A DNA stretch of 64,000 nt from Amorphophallus konjac (Eukaryota > Streptophyta > Magnoliopsida > Alismatales > Araceae), in contig CM040120.1 of the NCBI GenBank assembly GCA_022559845.1, positions 170,978,334 to 171,042,333 of the forward strand, in the 5' to 3' direction. This document shows, piece by piece, positions 1 through 11,680 of this stretch (its first letter is position 1; the number at the start of each line of letters is the position of its first letter). The notes beneath the pieces are model-generated. The model was not told the DNA's origin. It ran no database searches and saw only the letters and a list, made by a program, of their open reading frames with translations. The position numbers were made by a program, and so were the translations under genes.

Positions 1-957
1 CACTCTCTCTCTCCAAGAAGAGGAGGGCACCCCCCTCTCTCTCTCCTCCCCTCCCTCTCTCTCCTCCACATCATCAACCCTCTCTCTCCCCCTCATTATT
101 CATCCTCCCAAGTACCCCCAACCCTCATTACTTCACCCCTAGTCCCAAGAGACCCTCCACCAATCCATACTCCACCACCCAACCACCAACTACCCAATCC
201 CCTTTCCTAAGCACCCTCTCATCTCCCAAGGAAGAATTCCCCACTCGAAAGGGGTGTTGGGGAGGGGTGAGGGGCAGCTAGCAAGGGAGGGATATTCAAA
301 TTTGGCCTAGGGTTTGAACCCCTCCAGCCTTGGGGAGATGGAAGGGTGCTTGGGAAAGGGTAGTGGGTGGTTGGGGGTTGGAGGGTGGCTTGGAGATTGG
401 TGGGTTCTCCCTTGGGACTAGGGGTGGAGTAAAGAGGTGTTGTGGGAAGTTGTGGTGACTATTGAATGAGGGGAGGAGAGAGAGAAAGTAGGTGGGAGGG
501 GGAGGAGAGAGAAAGGGGCTAGGGGAGGGGAGTTTCTCACTCCTCTCTAATGGCTTCTCACCAAATGAACTCAATTTTCTGGACTCACAATAATATGTCT
601 TCATTAGCTTAAAATGGGGAGATGGGGGTCCTATTTATAGGGAACCTACATTTTACAATAAGTCCCTGACTTTTGGAACATTGACAAATAACCAAGGGGG
701 AAGGGGATGCCCCTGGGCTTAGCCCATTGAATAGGGCCCATTAACTAATCTAATCAACCCTATGACACTTAACTTAGGTAGATGACTCATTAACCTAGGT
801 ACTGGACTCACATAAAAGAAAAATTACAATGATATAACTCAAAGAAAATATAAAAATTACATGCCAAGACTTAGAAAATGTGACGGACACAATGGAGTAC
901 TGCCAGTGAGCAATTGGAGCTGTGGAAAAATGTGAAGGGCGAGATATGCCCCCATCA
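1..957 (-). mobile_element. Element A, distal LTR (3' LTR of unit 1), cut by the window start
   Basis: This is the upstream-coordinate LTR of the tandem element A, read on the minus strand. Its start is at 957, where the minus strand begins TGATGGGGGCA; the other A LTRs end in CACATCA, giving a TGATG/CATCA terminal inverted repeat. Positions 241-957 match 5280-5868 plus 31856-31985 and also 36290-36945. A TATAAATA box lies at 632-639 (minus), followed by a purine-rich leader on the minus strand (CT-rich on the plus strand). The LTR runs off the left edge, so its far end and the outer target duplication of A are not visible. The 60-100 residue frames in it are not genes. Confidence 0.85.
632..639 (-). 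promoter_or_regulatory. LTR TATA box of element A
   Basis: TATAAATA on the minus strand. The same box is present in the two other A LTRs at 5673-5680 and 36653-36660, in the same context. Confidence 0.6.
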
Positions 958-1560
958 TACCTCCGGGGTGTGAAGAAGTCGACTCCGTCGAGTATGGGTC
1001 CACCGGGGAAGTGGTCCTCCCAAGCAGCTCCGGGCGAGCCACGACCTCCAAACTCAACCCTTCATCCACAACCAGGGGACGGTCCTTCATCCTCTCAAGG
1101 TGGCTCGGGCACACCCTCTTGTCGGTGATGGAACCATGCTTGCCTAATATTGCCTCCGTGTGCACACGTCGGGCTCTCAGGCTGATATGTAGTGGCTCTC
1201 AGAGTGTGTCTCTCACAAGGGTAGGGGTAGGCCCGAAACTCTCACTAGGATCCACTGCGGTGCCCATATAGGGTGCCGGACCTGCCACGTGGGAAATGGG
1301 GTGAATCCCAAAATCTATTAGAAAGCCCAACCCATAAGTCGGGTTGCCAAGGCCACTCGAAACTAGGCAAGGTCCAAGTCCTCGTGCCCTCAAGTTGGAG
1401 GTGACCCTAGGGTAGAGCGACTCCAAAGTCACCATCCGCAAGTTGCCAACTTGGAATTCAAAGTGGCGTTTGCAAGGTTTTGCCCGCTTCTTGTGATTCT
1501 CACCGCTCGTTATTTGTTGCTTGCCTAAATGCTCTTGCCAAGTAATACGATGCGGTGTGA
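958..1560 (-). pseudogene. Element A unit 1: integrase C-terminal/chromodomain remnant
   Basis: On the minus strand, frames between about 1560 and 958 keep the order of landmarks at the end of a gypsy integrase: a basic stretch followed by FEFQVGN (the usual xEFQVGD), then RGLGPCLV (GPY/F-type motif), a YGL patch, and IHPISHVA (usual IHPVFHVS). In another frame the last part before the LTR reads AAWEDHFPGG and ends RRYDGG, like the end of a chromodomain and pol. Several frame changes are needed, so it is not functional. The second unit has the same remnant at 31986-32520. No reverse transcriptase, RNase H or integrase core lies between this and the gag-like ORF, so A is a deletion derivative of a chromovirus. 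The assignment rests on motif order by eye, not on a search. Confidence 0.55.
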
Positions 1561-1873
1561 GTGGGAGATGCATGATATGCAAAGTGGGGCCAGGACAACC
1601 ATATTTAGACCAATCATGCAGAGGTGCTATGAAGACTTTGAAGGGTGCGGGAGGGCCGAGGCATCCATAGATGTCCCTCTCATGCGTGGGTGTGATGAGT
1701 GCCGGAGGACCCGAACATCCATGAATGCTCCTAACATTTTTATACTTAATACTCATGATAAATGAAGGTGGACGATTACATCTGAATATGGACCACTCAT
1801 GTTTCCTACTTGACATGTGGGTGATATGAATGAATGTACCCGACTTATGAATCACTCCAAGTGGTTCGAAGTG

Positions 1874-2447
1874 CTAATACATAGGTTTTCCTAACCCAAA
1901 AATGACTTTGATGTGTTGGGGTATGGTTTGGCATTGAAGTTTCCATTCAAAAGGGTCGAAGGGGTCAAGGAAGGTGGACATCATGGGGAGAGACACCTCC
2001 TTGTTCCTTAGGTGTAGATCTTCCTTGGTCATAGCTACCCTTGTGTTGCCCGAGACTTGGGAGAGGTGGGCTTGGCCCAACATGTCGGGTGAGGGTAGGA
2101 AGGAGTGGGTGATAAGTGATGTGGGCGGATCACATGGGTTCCCACGTTCCCATTGGGAGGGGTCAAAAAGGATCAACATAAGTGTACCCGGGGGAAAGGA
2201 GCTCTAAGTTTATCTCAACATCCTCAAGGTCCTCACAACATGGTGGTGGATCATCCTCCTTTAATGAAATGATTGGGCCGAAGTTCTTAGTGGGTGGGAT
2301 GGCCATGAGAGGATGGCTTGGCTTTCTGCCCGATATGAGGGACTCCAATTTGAGGATAAGGTCGGGCTCATCGGGTGTGGGGAGGAATAGAAGGAGATCG
2401 CTAGTGTAGCACCCAACGGTGTAAATCGAGGTGATGATCTGACACAC
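1874..2447 (-). pseudogene. Element A unit 1: conserved middle frame of unknown function (broken)
   Basis: Two minus-strand frames (2447-2163 and 2179-1874) together match a single 170-residue open frame in the other A unit at 32962-33474. The shared text includes a leucine-rich start, an ISGRKPSHPLMA segment, an acidic patch around EDDPPP and the motif DPFDPSQWERGNPCDPP. A frameshift near 2170 breaks it here. It lies between the gag-like ORF and the integrase remnant. I do not recognise the family; it may be the C-terminal part of a diverged gag or the remains of deleted pol. Confidence 0.4.
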
Positions 2448-3709
2448 ATGTGTAGAAGATCAAGGCTCCTAGGTTGGTTGGCCACTATGGTCAACATGCC
2501 TGTCAACTTCATTTGCCATGCTAAGCACTTGAGAAGATCCCCTAATGTGTCCACTTGGTAAGATGATTGGATGGTGGTGTAAAAGGAGGGGAGGGGCATA
2601 ATTTTGGATTGATGTCCCATGGGGGAGAGGTGTGGGGGTGAGCTAGGGATGGTGGGGCCTCGCTTGAGCCATTGGAGTATGGACTTATTAACGGTGAGGG
2701 TGCCATGACTGGTGGTGGTTGGGTCTTGAAGAACCGGGCTAGGAGAGGTGGATGGAATGGGAAGCTCTTGGATTTCCTCTATGGCGGGAGGTGGGTCCGG
2801 ATGGGTATCCATCTCTACTTGAATGGGTGTGTGGGTCATGGTCTCCTCTACCAAGGAGGTGAGATGTTGTACCTGGGGTGGAGGGTAAAGGAAAACTTTG
2901 TTTGGGATTGGTAGGGGAAGTAGTGGAGGCCTAGGTTGGGGTAGGATTGGAGTTGGGAGTGGGAGATGGGTTGGGTGAGGAGGCTTGGGTTGGTTGGCCT
3001 TGGGAGGTGTGTCCCTTATGAGGGGAGATAGAGGAGTGGAGGCCAATTGGGTTTGGGTATGGGTTGGGAAAGGGAGTGTGGGTTGGTTGGTGGTGGCCTT
3101 CACGGGGAGAGCCGGGTCGGTTAAGGGTCTCTTGCCCTTTGAATCGGCCAGTTGTAGAGGGGTGGAAGTGGGAGCCAATTTGGTTTGGATAGTGAGGGTT
3201 GTGGAAGGGGGTTTTGGTTGGGGTTCGGGGACCCTCATGGGGTTAGGTGGAGAGGTAGAGTCTAGGCTTGTTTGGGTCTTAAGGGAGAGGGCTTGGTGGC
3301 GAAGTGTAGTGATGATGGTTGAGAGGTGATTTGTTAGGAGTGGTGGGGGTGGAGACCTAAGGGTGGTCTCAAGTTGGCCAGGCGGGGATGGAGGAGTGGT
3401 AGTGCTCCTCGGATAGGAAGGAGAATGTTGGGGAGCGAAGATCTTTCTAAGTTCCTCCTTCATATCATCCCATGAGGAAATGGGCTCTTGCCTCGTAACC
3501 CTTCTTAACCCCTCTATGTGCTCCCACTTACTCTTGGCTTGACCCCGAAGTCGTCCCTTGGCCTTGCGAACTCTCGCGGGTCCATATACCCAAGTCTTTT
3601 CAAAGTACCTTTCCATGGTAGCCTCCCACCTAACATAATCACTAGAACGTGATCCGTCATCTAGAATGAAGTCCATGGCTGGCGAGTAGGTTAAGTTGGA
3701 AGTGGCCAT
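2261..3709 (-). CDS. Gag-like protein of non-autonomous element A (unit 1)
   Basis: A 482-residue uninterrupted minus-strand frame starting about 60 bases downstream of the primer site. Residues 1-90 fit the retrotransposon gag pattern: a DYVRWEATMERYFE helix, then KAKGRLRGQAKSKWEHI, then SSWDDMKEELRKIFAP, which parallels the family layout of sWeeFk..l...F. From about residue 95 the protein is a long proline-, threonine- and serine-rich linker. No zinc knuckle is visible. Gag would form the particle that packages element RNA. The second unit carries the same gene broken into four frames at 33288-34722, so this is the only large retroelement frame in the window with no break. The true C-terminus is uncertain, because the conserved text changes frame near 2450. 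Confidence 0.7.
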   Translation of the reverse strand: MATSNLTYSPAMDFILDDGSRSSDYVRWEATMERYFEKTWVYGPARVRKAKGRLRGQAKSKWEHIEGLRRVTRQEPISSWDDMKEELRKIFAPQHSPSYPRSTTTPPSPPGQLETTLRSPPPPLLTNHLSTIITTLRHQALSLKTQTSLDSTSPPNPMRVPEPQPKPPSTTLTIQTKLAPTSTPLQLADSKGKRPLTDPALPVKATTNQPTLPFPTHTQTQLASTPLSPLIRDTPPKANQPKPPHPTHLPLPTPILPQPRPPLLPLPIPNKVFLYPPPQVQHLTSLVEETMTHTPIQVEMDTHPDPPPAIEEIQELPIPSTSPSPVLQDPTTTSHGTLTVNKSILQWLKRGPTIPSSPPHLSPMGHQSKIMPLPSFYTTIQSSYQVDTLGDLLKCLAWQMKLTGMLTIVANQPRSLDLLHMCVRSSPRFTPLGATLAISFYSSPHPMSPTLSSNWSPSYRAESQAILSWPSHPLRTSAQSFH

Positions 3710-3770
3710 AATGATCGGGGGGATAAATGTAATGGTCCTAGGACAAGACTTAGTAGAGACAAGTCTAGAA

Positions 3771-3785
3771 CTTGCTCTGATATCA
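3771..3785 (-). other. Primer-binding site, element A unit 1
   Basis: The minus strand reads TGATATCAGAGCAAG two bases after the LTR end. It matches the iMet tRNA primer site TGGTATCAGAGC with one change; unit 2 keeps the canonical form. Confidence 0.8.
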
Positions 3786-3787
3786 AT

Positions 3788-5868
3788 TGATGTGACACAA
3801 CCCCTTAGACATAGATTGCAAGCAACGTAACAGACACGGCAATGTCACACAAGTGGACTCACTCACATTTGGCACACTCGGGTCCGTAGGAGGATCGGCG
3901 ATGGGGAGAGGGTCTGAGGTTGGACCCGGAGGTTTCCAAGGGTATGGCTGGCTTGGAGAGGACACCTAAGGGTCAGGGGTTGCCCAAATTCACGGGTGGT
4001 CAGCACGTCAAGGGCGTGGGTAAATTGGTCTCGCTCACAACTCACCCGCGGTGGACACTCACATAGTAGCAATTTGAGTTCGAGCACTCCTCACCGACCG
4101 ACGGCACACTAGAAGCAATACTAATCAAGCATAATTAATCCAGCAAAGGGGTGTGGTCAGGAGCTCACCTGATCAGCGTGAAGACGCCGATCCCGCCGGA
4201 GACGATGGCGAGCAGGGAAGCGTGGGCTTACCCGCACGCCGCACCGGAGAAGCTTCAACCTGAAAATTCAAGTTACATGCACTACGCCCCTTGCAAGGGG
4301 GTTGGACTAGGGGTGGGGATTAGTTTTACAACCAAAATGTACCTCCACGCAGGGAGGGGCGGTCAGCCGGCCAGGCAGGGTGGAGAAGATTACGCAAGAA
4401 GCCGAAGTGGAAGAAGATCGTCGGTTCTGCCAGCCCTCTAGAATAGCGGATAGATAGTCGGTGTTGACGTTGCTGCGGACTATCCCGAACTTTGTTTGCA
4501 ACAAAACCAATGGAAAAATCTATGTGGTTGACCTAGAATGACGTCAGAATTTTTGGGGATTTTCTTGTTGGCGACGACGGTCGGGGTAGAGGCGTGAACA
4601 TGGTTGCAGGCTTCTGATTTTGGTAGCTTCTATGTCACTATAGCAAGAAGGTGAGGACACCACGGTTGCTCCCGATCTCTAATTCAGGCGAGGCCAGAGT
4701 CATTGGATTTGTTGTCGAACCCTCTTCGAACGGAGACCCACGGGGATGCCGCCGGATGTCGGAGCTGACCGCGAGAGCCTGAGAAGTGGGAGAGGGTCGG
4801 ATCTATCTTAAGTCAAACTGACCTGCGCACTAATGGTACGAAATTCAGAACTTTGTGCTTCCGTCTTCAAACGATGCTCCGCTTCTTGGTGATGCTAGGG
4901 GACTTGGAGGAGAACGTTTCAGCCAAGCGCCACTCCAAGATGCTCAGAACTCTGGTCATGGTAGCCTCTGCAATCTGCTTTTGGATGACTGTTAGGAGGA
5001 TGATGGGCAATCCGGCGATGTCGGCTCTCCTGGGCAGCGACGAACTTAGACTGGGACAAGACCGCCACCGTTGCGAAGAGGACTGGGAGACACTTCTAAC
5101 GGTGGGAGACGCTTCTAATGGTTTATAGTACGCCATCTGAAGTTTCTTGGTGATGACGTGGCAGCTTTAGAAAGTCGCTGGTACTCTGCTGCCTGTGAGC
5201 TGGGAATAGGATGAACATGTAGGGTTGTGTATATGAGGGTGGGATGGCCAAGAGAAGTAAGGAGAAATAGGGAGGGTGACCAGGGTAGGAAGGGGGTGTT
5301 GGGAGGGGTGAGGGGCAGTCAACAAGGGAGGGAGATTCAAATTCGGCCTAGGGTTTGAACCCCTTCAGCCTTGGGGAGATGGAAGGGTGCTTAGGAAAGG
5401 GTAGTGGTTGGTTGGGGGTTTGAGGGTGGCTTGGAGATTGGTGGGTTCTCCCTTGGGACTAGGGGTGGGATAAAGAGGTGTTGTGGGAAGTTGTGGTGAC
5501 TATTGAATGAAGGGAGGAGAGAGAGAAAGTAGGTGGGAGGGGGAGTAGAGAGAAAGGGGCTAGGGGAGGGGAGTTTCTCACTCCTCTCTAATGGCTTCTC
5601 ACCAAATGAACTTAATTTTCTGGACTCACAATAATAGATCTTCATTAGGTTAAAATGGGGAGATGGGGGTCCTATTTATAGGGAACCCATATTTTACAAT
5701 AAGTCCCTGACTTTTGGAACATTGACAAATAACTAAGGGGGAAGGGGACGCCCCTGGGCCTAGCCCATTGAATAGGGCTCATTAACTAATCTAATCAACC
5801 CTATGACACTTAACTTAGGTAGATGACTCATTAACCTAGGTACTGGACTCAAATAAAAGAAAAATTAC
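3788..5868 (-). mobile_element. Element A, middle LTR, left part (interrupted by element C)
   Basis: Minus-strand LTR whose end (CACATCA) is at 3788, next to the primer site. It is interrupted at 5868 by element C and resumes at 31856-31985. The joined LTR is about 2.21 kb, close to the intact copy at 34801-36945 (2145 bp). The flank ATTAC at 5864-5868 is the left target duplication of C. Confidence 0.85.
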
Positions 5869-8800
5869 TATCACGCCCCGAGCCTTTATGACAGCGAAAG
5901 ACTCGCTCGAGAAGCGGAAACAGCCAGCATGGTAAGCCTCTTGCAAGCAAGAATGATCAGAGCGCGAGACAATCACACACATAAATACAATTGCACATTA
6001 TTTTAATCAAACTCCAACTTATTTCATTGATAATCAATATTCAGATACAACAACTTTCAACTTCTTTCAACCTATCAGACTCAAGAAATAGGAAAATTAC
6101 GGAGACTCGATCTAAACAATATAGACTTTCCTAAGTCTTCACTCTCATCTTGACAACACTTTTATTCACTCTCGGATCCACTACTTGTATAGCCCGAATC
6201 CGAATTCGAATCACTTTCATTTCTTGAAAAGAATGGGAATAGGTAATGAGCACACTTGCCCAGTAGGTATCTTCGCATCAACATGAAGGCATCATTAAAG
6301 TAATTAACATTTTAGCTCTAAAGAAATAAGGTAAAATCATGCAAATGCGATCAATCACGCGGTTAAACCAAAGTAACAAGATGATCATGTAAGATAGAAT
6401 GAGAGCAAGAATGAACTAGCACGTATGTAACAAGAACATGTTATTGGCCTTTCATGAACAAGAATATATCGAGAATGTACTAGCAATGCCACATAATCAT
6501 CACTCCAGTATCTTTTGCTTATGAGCAAGTACTTCATGAATTTCTATGGAATATCAAGCAAGAAAGTCATGTCGTGCCATATCGTGGATCTTCACTTATT
6601 TATAGAGAAAGTACTCCCAGCGTAATGCGACGCCAGTAGCATCATACCCCATGGTTTATAATAGTATGTTTCCGGCAATCAGTTGAGGGGACTAGCATAG
6701 AGCCCTTGAACACAATCAGTGCTCGATCGCATCTTCAAGTATAAATCAAGCTACTTCCACGCATGTAACAATAAAGTATGGCCAAGAATGTACATTTCAA
6801 GAAGTTCATGATAATACTATTCAACGAATGAACGCTTCAATTTAATAATGCGAGAGTCAAGAATGACTTAAACAAGGTTATGCTTATGGAAATAAATCGG
6901 TAGCATAACGGTACATTTCTTTAACTTCCGTTCATTATATTAAGTTTCTTGATCAATATGATAAGTCCTAGACCATTATCAAGCTATCTAGAAACTTTAG
7001 AATATCAATCCTTGGGTCAAACCTCGGGTTAACTAGCTCAAGCATTGTGGCAGTCAAGTACTGAGCCGTTACACTCATGTGACGCTCCAGTGTTGGGCCG
7101 TTACCACGGTCTAAATCCCGAAAGAAGAAAATAGACTCAATTCAATGTGACGGTCTTGTACTGGGCCGTTACATTCACGTGACGGTCGAGCCTTAATCCG
7201 TTAGAAAGACTGAATCCAGAAACAATAATTGGACTCAGCTAAATGTGACGGTTGTATATTGGGCCGTTATATGGCCTGACGGTCCAATATAGATCCGTTA
7301 CATTGCTAGAACTAGAAAATATCGATAGTGCTTTCTAATCCATTGGGTTTTAATGATACAACCAACTCGGCGTCCTAGTGGGAATCCCAGACTCGTAGAG
7401 AATTACGGAGGCCTTGAAACAAGATTTTCTAGTCCATTGGAAGGAATATCCAATAGAGAGGTTCTCATGTCCAAGAATAATGTTCCTATAGTGCAAAGTG
7501 TAAACTAATGGACAACATACCGGAATATGTGCCATGTACTTAAGGAAAATGACTCTATTGACAGAAAGAGAATGTGTAGCATGTGAAACCAAGATAAAAC
7601 TTCGTCCATACATCTTTGAAAAGTCATGATTTAGATACAAAACTATAGAATTGTGGCACATGAAATTAACATAACTTAAAATAACTTAAGCTACCTTAAT
7701 CATGCAATTTCTATTATGAATAAATAACTAAACTTAAAGTCATGATAACAGGTCTAAACTTAGCTATCTAAGCTTATTTATAAGTAAACTTAACTGGTTA
7801 CCATTCTGCCTTGGGCTGATAGAACACAGGGGTCTGACGGTCTAACAAGAGCGTGTTACAGTGATTGTGACGGTTTATCGAGGGGCCGTTACAGTAGTGT
7901 AACGCTCCTGTTATGGTGCGTCAGAGACAACAAAGCAATTAAAATGTAACAGAGGGTGTGACGGCTCATCGTAAGGCCATTACATGTTGTGACGGTCCTA
8001 TCCTGATCCGTCAGAGATTCTGCTGACAGCAATAGATAAAAAGATCTAAGGTTTCAATTTACATCATGTCTGGAAATCATATATAACTTCCACATGATAT
8101 AATGAAGGCTAAGCTAATAGTATGCATGGGTTTTCTATGAATTTGACAAGAAAGTTCCTTTTTACTAAGTTATGGCTAAGAATACACATGTATGCATGAC
8201 TCTACTAAAACATGAAATTCATGATCTATAGTGCATGAAATCAAACACAATCAGAGGGCTTTTATCCTTAACAAGATGTTTCTGCCAATCATGAGATAAC
8301 CTACCTCTTAACTAGTCTTTAAGCTTCTAATTTGAGTCTGAAAATCGTGCCCTAGTTCTCCTTTTCCAATGATTTTCCAGTAATTTCCTGTTACTCTAAC
8401 TCCACGACCTCTTGACCTAAAGATGTGAAATTTTGAGGGTAAGAAGATGAAACTAAGGTGAACAAAAAGTTCTAAAGGACTGAACTCTAATTACCTCGTT
8501 TAGACGTCCTAATCTTTTGATCTTTAGGGGTCTTGCGTTTAGTTTCCTGATTATTATGGTTGAACCAGTAACTTTGGAAGCTTCAATCTCCTTGGTTGCT
8601 TGATCTCCTAGCACGAAATTTGGAGAACTATTAGTCTAAAGTATACTAAACAAAATTTTCTAAAGAACTTACCCAAAATTATGACTCCTTACCTTATTTC
8701 TTCACGAGCCAAAAGTAAGGGTCGCTCAGTTCAGAATTAGGTCCTATTTATAAAGTTTTGACAAAGGTTTGAGGATTAGATCGATTCTAGAGTCCTTAAT

Positions 8801-9303
8801 TTGCCAGAACCTGATCCCCAAGAGTCCTTAGTAACCTTACAAGTTCTCCCAATTAGGTCTCTTGTAGATAGGATCCCAAAGATCCAATCTTTTTACTCGT
8901 TCTTCCATTCACGGAACTGACAGGGTGTAATGCATCAGTCTAAGTGTGTTACGTGACTGTGGCGGTCGCACGATAGACCGCTACATCCAACGTGCACAGA
9001 CTTCAACATAACTCAAACTCTTTTGTTAATTATCCATTTTATTATCTATAAAAATAATATTTATCCGTAAATAGGTTAAATAATCTTCTAGAACATGGGC
9101 TAAACATAATGGGCTTGGTCCATAGACCTTTTGGATTTTATTTAAATAGGCTAGGTTGATTATTTGACACAATTGGGCCTTATACTGACTTATTAATCCA
9201 ATAATCTATTGATAAATCTATTTAGCATTTATAAATTTCTAATAAATTCTAGAAAATTCTATAAATAATCCAGAAATTATTACATAAATTCTGGGGCACT
9301 ACA
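5869..9303 (-). repeat. Element C 3' LTR
   Basis: A 3435-bp LTR. The minus-strand start TGTAGTGCCCC at 9303 follows a polypurine tract, and the other end is at 5869. It matches 24614-26130 plus 29781-31850. A TATAAATA box is at 8745-8752 (minus). The transcribed part contains repeated short inverted repeats with GTGACGG and CCGTTAC arms (7045-7310 and 7830-8020). There is no gene in this interval. Confidence 0.9.
8745..8752 (-). promoter_or_regulatory. LTR TATA box of element C (3' LTR copy)
   Basis: TATAAATA on the minus strand; the 5' LTR carries it at 31292-31299. Confidence 0.55.
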
Positions 9304-9316
9304 CCCTCCCCCACTT
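9304..9316 (-). other. Polypurine tract of element C
   Basis: The minus strand reads AAGTGGGGGAGGG immediately before the LTR start TGTAGTG. Confidence 0.85.
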
Positions 9317-9371
9317 AGAAGAATTTGGTCCCCAAATTCAATACATGGATTATGGAGAGTGTACTTACAGT

Positions 9372-11675
9372 TTAAAATAATTTTGGGAATCTTTTCCGCA
9401 TGGCTACTTCAGTTTCCCATGTTGCTTCATATGGCCATATTTTCTTCCATTGAATCTCGACCATAGGAATAACTTTATTTCTTAGTTGACGCACTTCCCA
9501 TTCAAGAATTTTTATTGGCATTTACTCGTACGTCATATCCGTCTAAATCTCCAGATTGTCATAAGTGATAATATGGTGAGGATCATATACATATTTCTTC
9601 AGCATAGAGACGTGAAATACGTCATGAACTCTTGCTAATTGTGGAGGTAAAGCCAGTCTATAAGCCAGTTCACCGACCCTTTCAAGAATTTCAAACGGGC
9701 CAATGAACCTTGGAGTTAGTTTGCCCTTAATGCCAAATCTCTGAATACCACGACCTAGAGAAACCTTGAGATACACATGGTCTCCTACTAAAAATTCTAA
9801 GTCGCGTCTTCGATTATCAGCATAAGATTTCTGCCTATCTTGTGCCATCTTTATTCTCTCTTGAATAAGCTTGATCTTCTCTGTAGAATCTCTGATAATA
9901 TAGGGGCCTAGGAATTGTCTTTCCCCTATTTCACTCCAACATATTGGTGATCGATAACTTTTTCCATATAGAGCTTCAAAAGGTGCCATTTGTATGCTGG
10001 CTTGATAACTATTGTTATATGCAAATTCTACTAGAGGCAAGTGATCATGCCAACTACCTCCAAAATCAATAACACAAGCCCTGAGCATGTCTTCTACCAC
10101 TTGATTCGTTCTTTCTGTCTGATCATCAGTTTGTGGATGAAAGGCTGTGCTGAAATTCAATCTAGTCCCTAGTGACTGTTGTAGACTCTTTCAATACTAT
10201 GTTGTGAATCGAGGATCTCTATCAGATATAATAGTGACTGGGACACCATGTAATTTAACAATCTCTCTTATGTATAATGTTGCCAGGATATCCATAGACC
10301 ATTGACTTTTGATTGGTATGAAATGTGCAGATTTAGTTAATCGGTCTATGATTACCCATATACCTTCGTGTCCACCTCTTGTCTTAGGTAATCCCATAAT
10401 AAAGTCCATCCCTATACTCTCCCACTTCCATTCAGGAATATTCAAGGGATGCAGTTTACCTGCGGGTCTAAAATGCTCTGCCTTTACTTGTTGACAAGTG
10501 AGATAGCGAGACACGAAATCAACTATTTCTCTCTTCATGTTGGGCCACCAGAAATTTCTTTTGAGATCCTGATACATTTTTGTACTACCTGGGTGAATGG
10601 TATACCTAGATTTATGTGCTTCTTCTAGAATCAATTTCTTTGTATCCTCATGATCCGGTATACATACTCGGTCTTTAAATAGTAATCTTCCATCCTTAAT
10701 AGAAAAATCCGGCCTTTGTTCAACATTGGCCTTGATCTCCAATAATATAGGATCATCATTTTGCAGCTTGACTAGATCTTCTATCAATGTAGGTTGAGCT
10801 TGAATATTTGCTAGGAAACAATCCTCCTTCCGGTCAATATCTAAGTTCAACTAAGCAAATTGAGGAATAAGATTGGTCATACTAATCATGAGACTTGATA
10901 TCATACCCATTGGTTTTCTACTGAGTGCATCCGCAACAGCATTAGCCTTGTCAAGATGATATTGAATAGCAAAATCAAAGTCTTTGAGATATTCTAACAA
11001 TCTCCTCTGCCTCATATTTAGCTCTTTTTGAGAAAATAAGTACTTCAAGCTTTTGTGGTCCGAGTAGACCGTAAACTTTTCTCCATAGAGATAATGGCAC
11101 CAAATTTTCAAGGTGAAAATGACAGCTGCTAATTACAAATCATGCGCAGGATAATTTTCCTCGTGACGTTTCAATTGTCTTGAAGAATAACAGATTACTC
11201 TTTCATTTTGCATGAGGATACACCCTAAGCCAATACCTGATGCATCCGTATATACTTCGAATCCACCACCTTCCACCGGTAGTGATAGAATAGGAGCTAT
11301 AGTAAGATGATTCTTAAGAGTTTGAAAACTCTTCTCACATTCCTCTGACCAGACAAATGGAATTCCTTTTCTCGTGAGTCTAGTTAAAGGAACTGCAATC
11401 TTTAAAAAATCTTTAATGAATCTTCTATAATAACCAGCTGGACCCAGAAAGCTTCGTACTTCCGATACGATCGTTGGCCGGCTCCAATTCTTGATAGCTT
11501 GTACCTTAGAAGGATCCACGGCGATACCTTTTTTTGAAATAATGTGGCCTAGGAATGAAACTACCTTAAGCCAGAATTCACACTTATTAAGCTTAGCATA
11601 ATGTTTATGTTCTCTAAGTGTTTGCAAAGCTATCTTCAGATGTTCTTCATGTTCTTTCTTTATCTTGGAATATAT
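9372..11675 (-). pseudogene. Element C pol, second half: end of RT, RNase H, integrase, chromodomain
   Basis: One minus-strand frame continues from the D insertion point at 11675 down to a TAA at 9372-9374, interrupted by several stops. In order: the ILIYSK tail after the RT active site, the RT thumb region, RNase H with YTDASG and the [11 protein letters not shown] segment, the integrase zinc region (H...H, then CLTC-type with CQQVKAEH), the catalytic core with GMDFIMG, the ISDRDPRF aspartate and the VEFAYNNS glutamate region, the GPFEIL patch, then a chromodomain-like end reading VIPMVEIQWKK and ATWETEVAMR. Stops fall near 11130, 10850, 10160-10197 and 9520-9545. Several fit C-to-T or G-to-A changes. 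It is not functional as it stands. Confidence 0.9.
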
Positions 11676-11680
11676 CAAGA
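11676..11680. repeat. Left target-site duplication of element D (CAAGA)
   Basis: CAAGA abuts the D 5' LTR, and the same five bases follow the 3' LTR at 22312-22316. Removing D and one copy restores the C reading frame through the [10 protein letters not shown] region. Confidence 0.95.

Noticed and set aside
296..604. Minus-strand 102-residue frame conserved at 5391-5645 and 36350-36625
   Set aside because: It lies in the leader part of the A LTR and has low-complexity P/S/L content; conserved only because the LTR is repeated.
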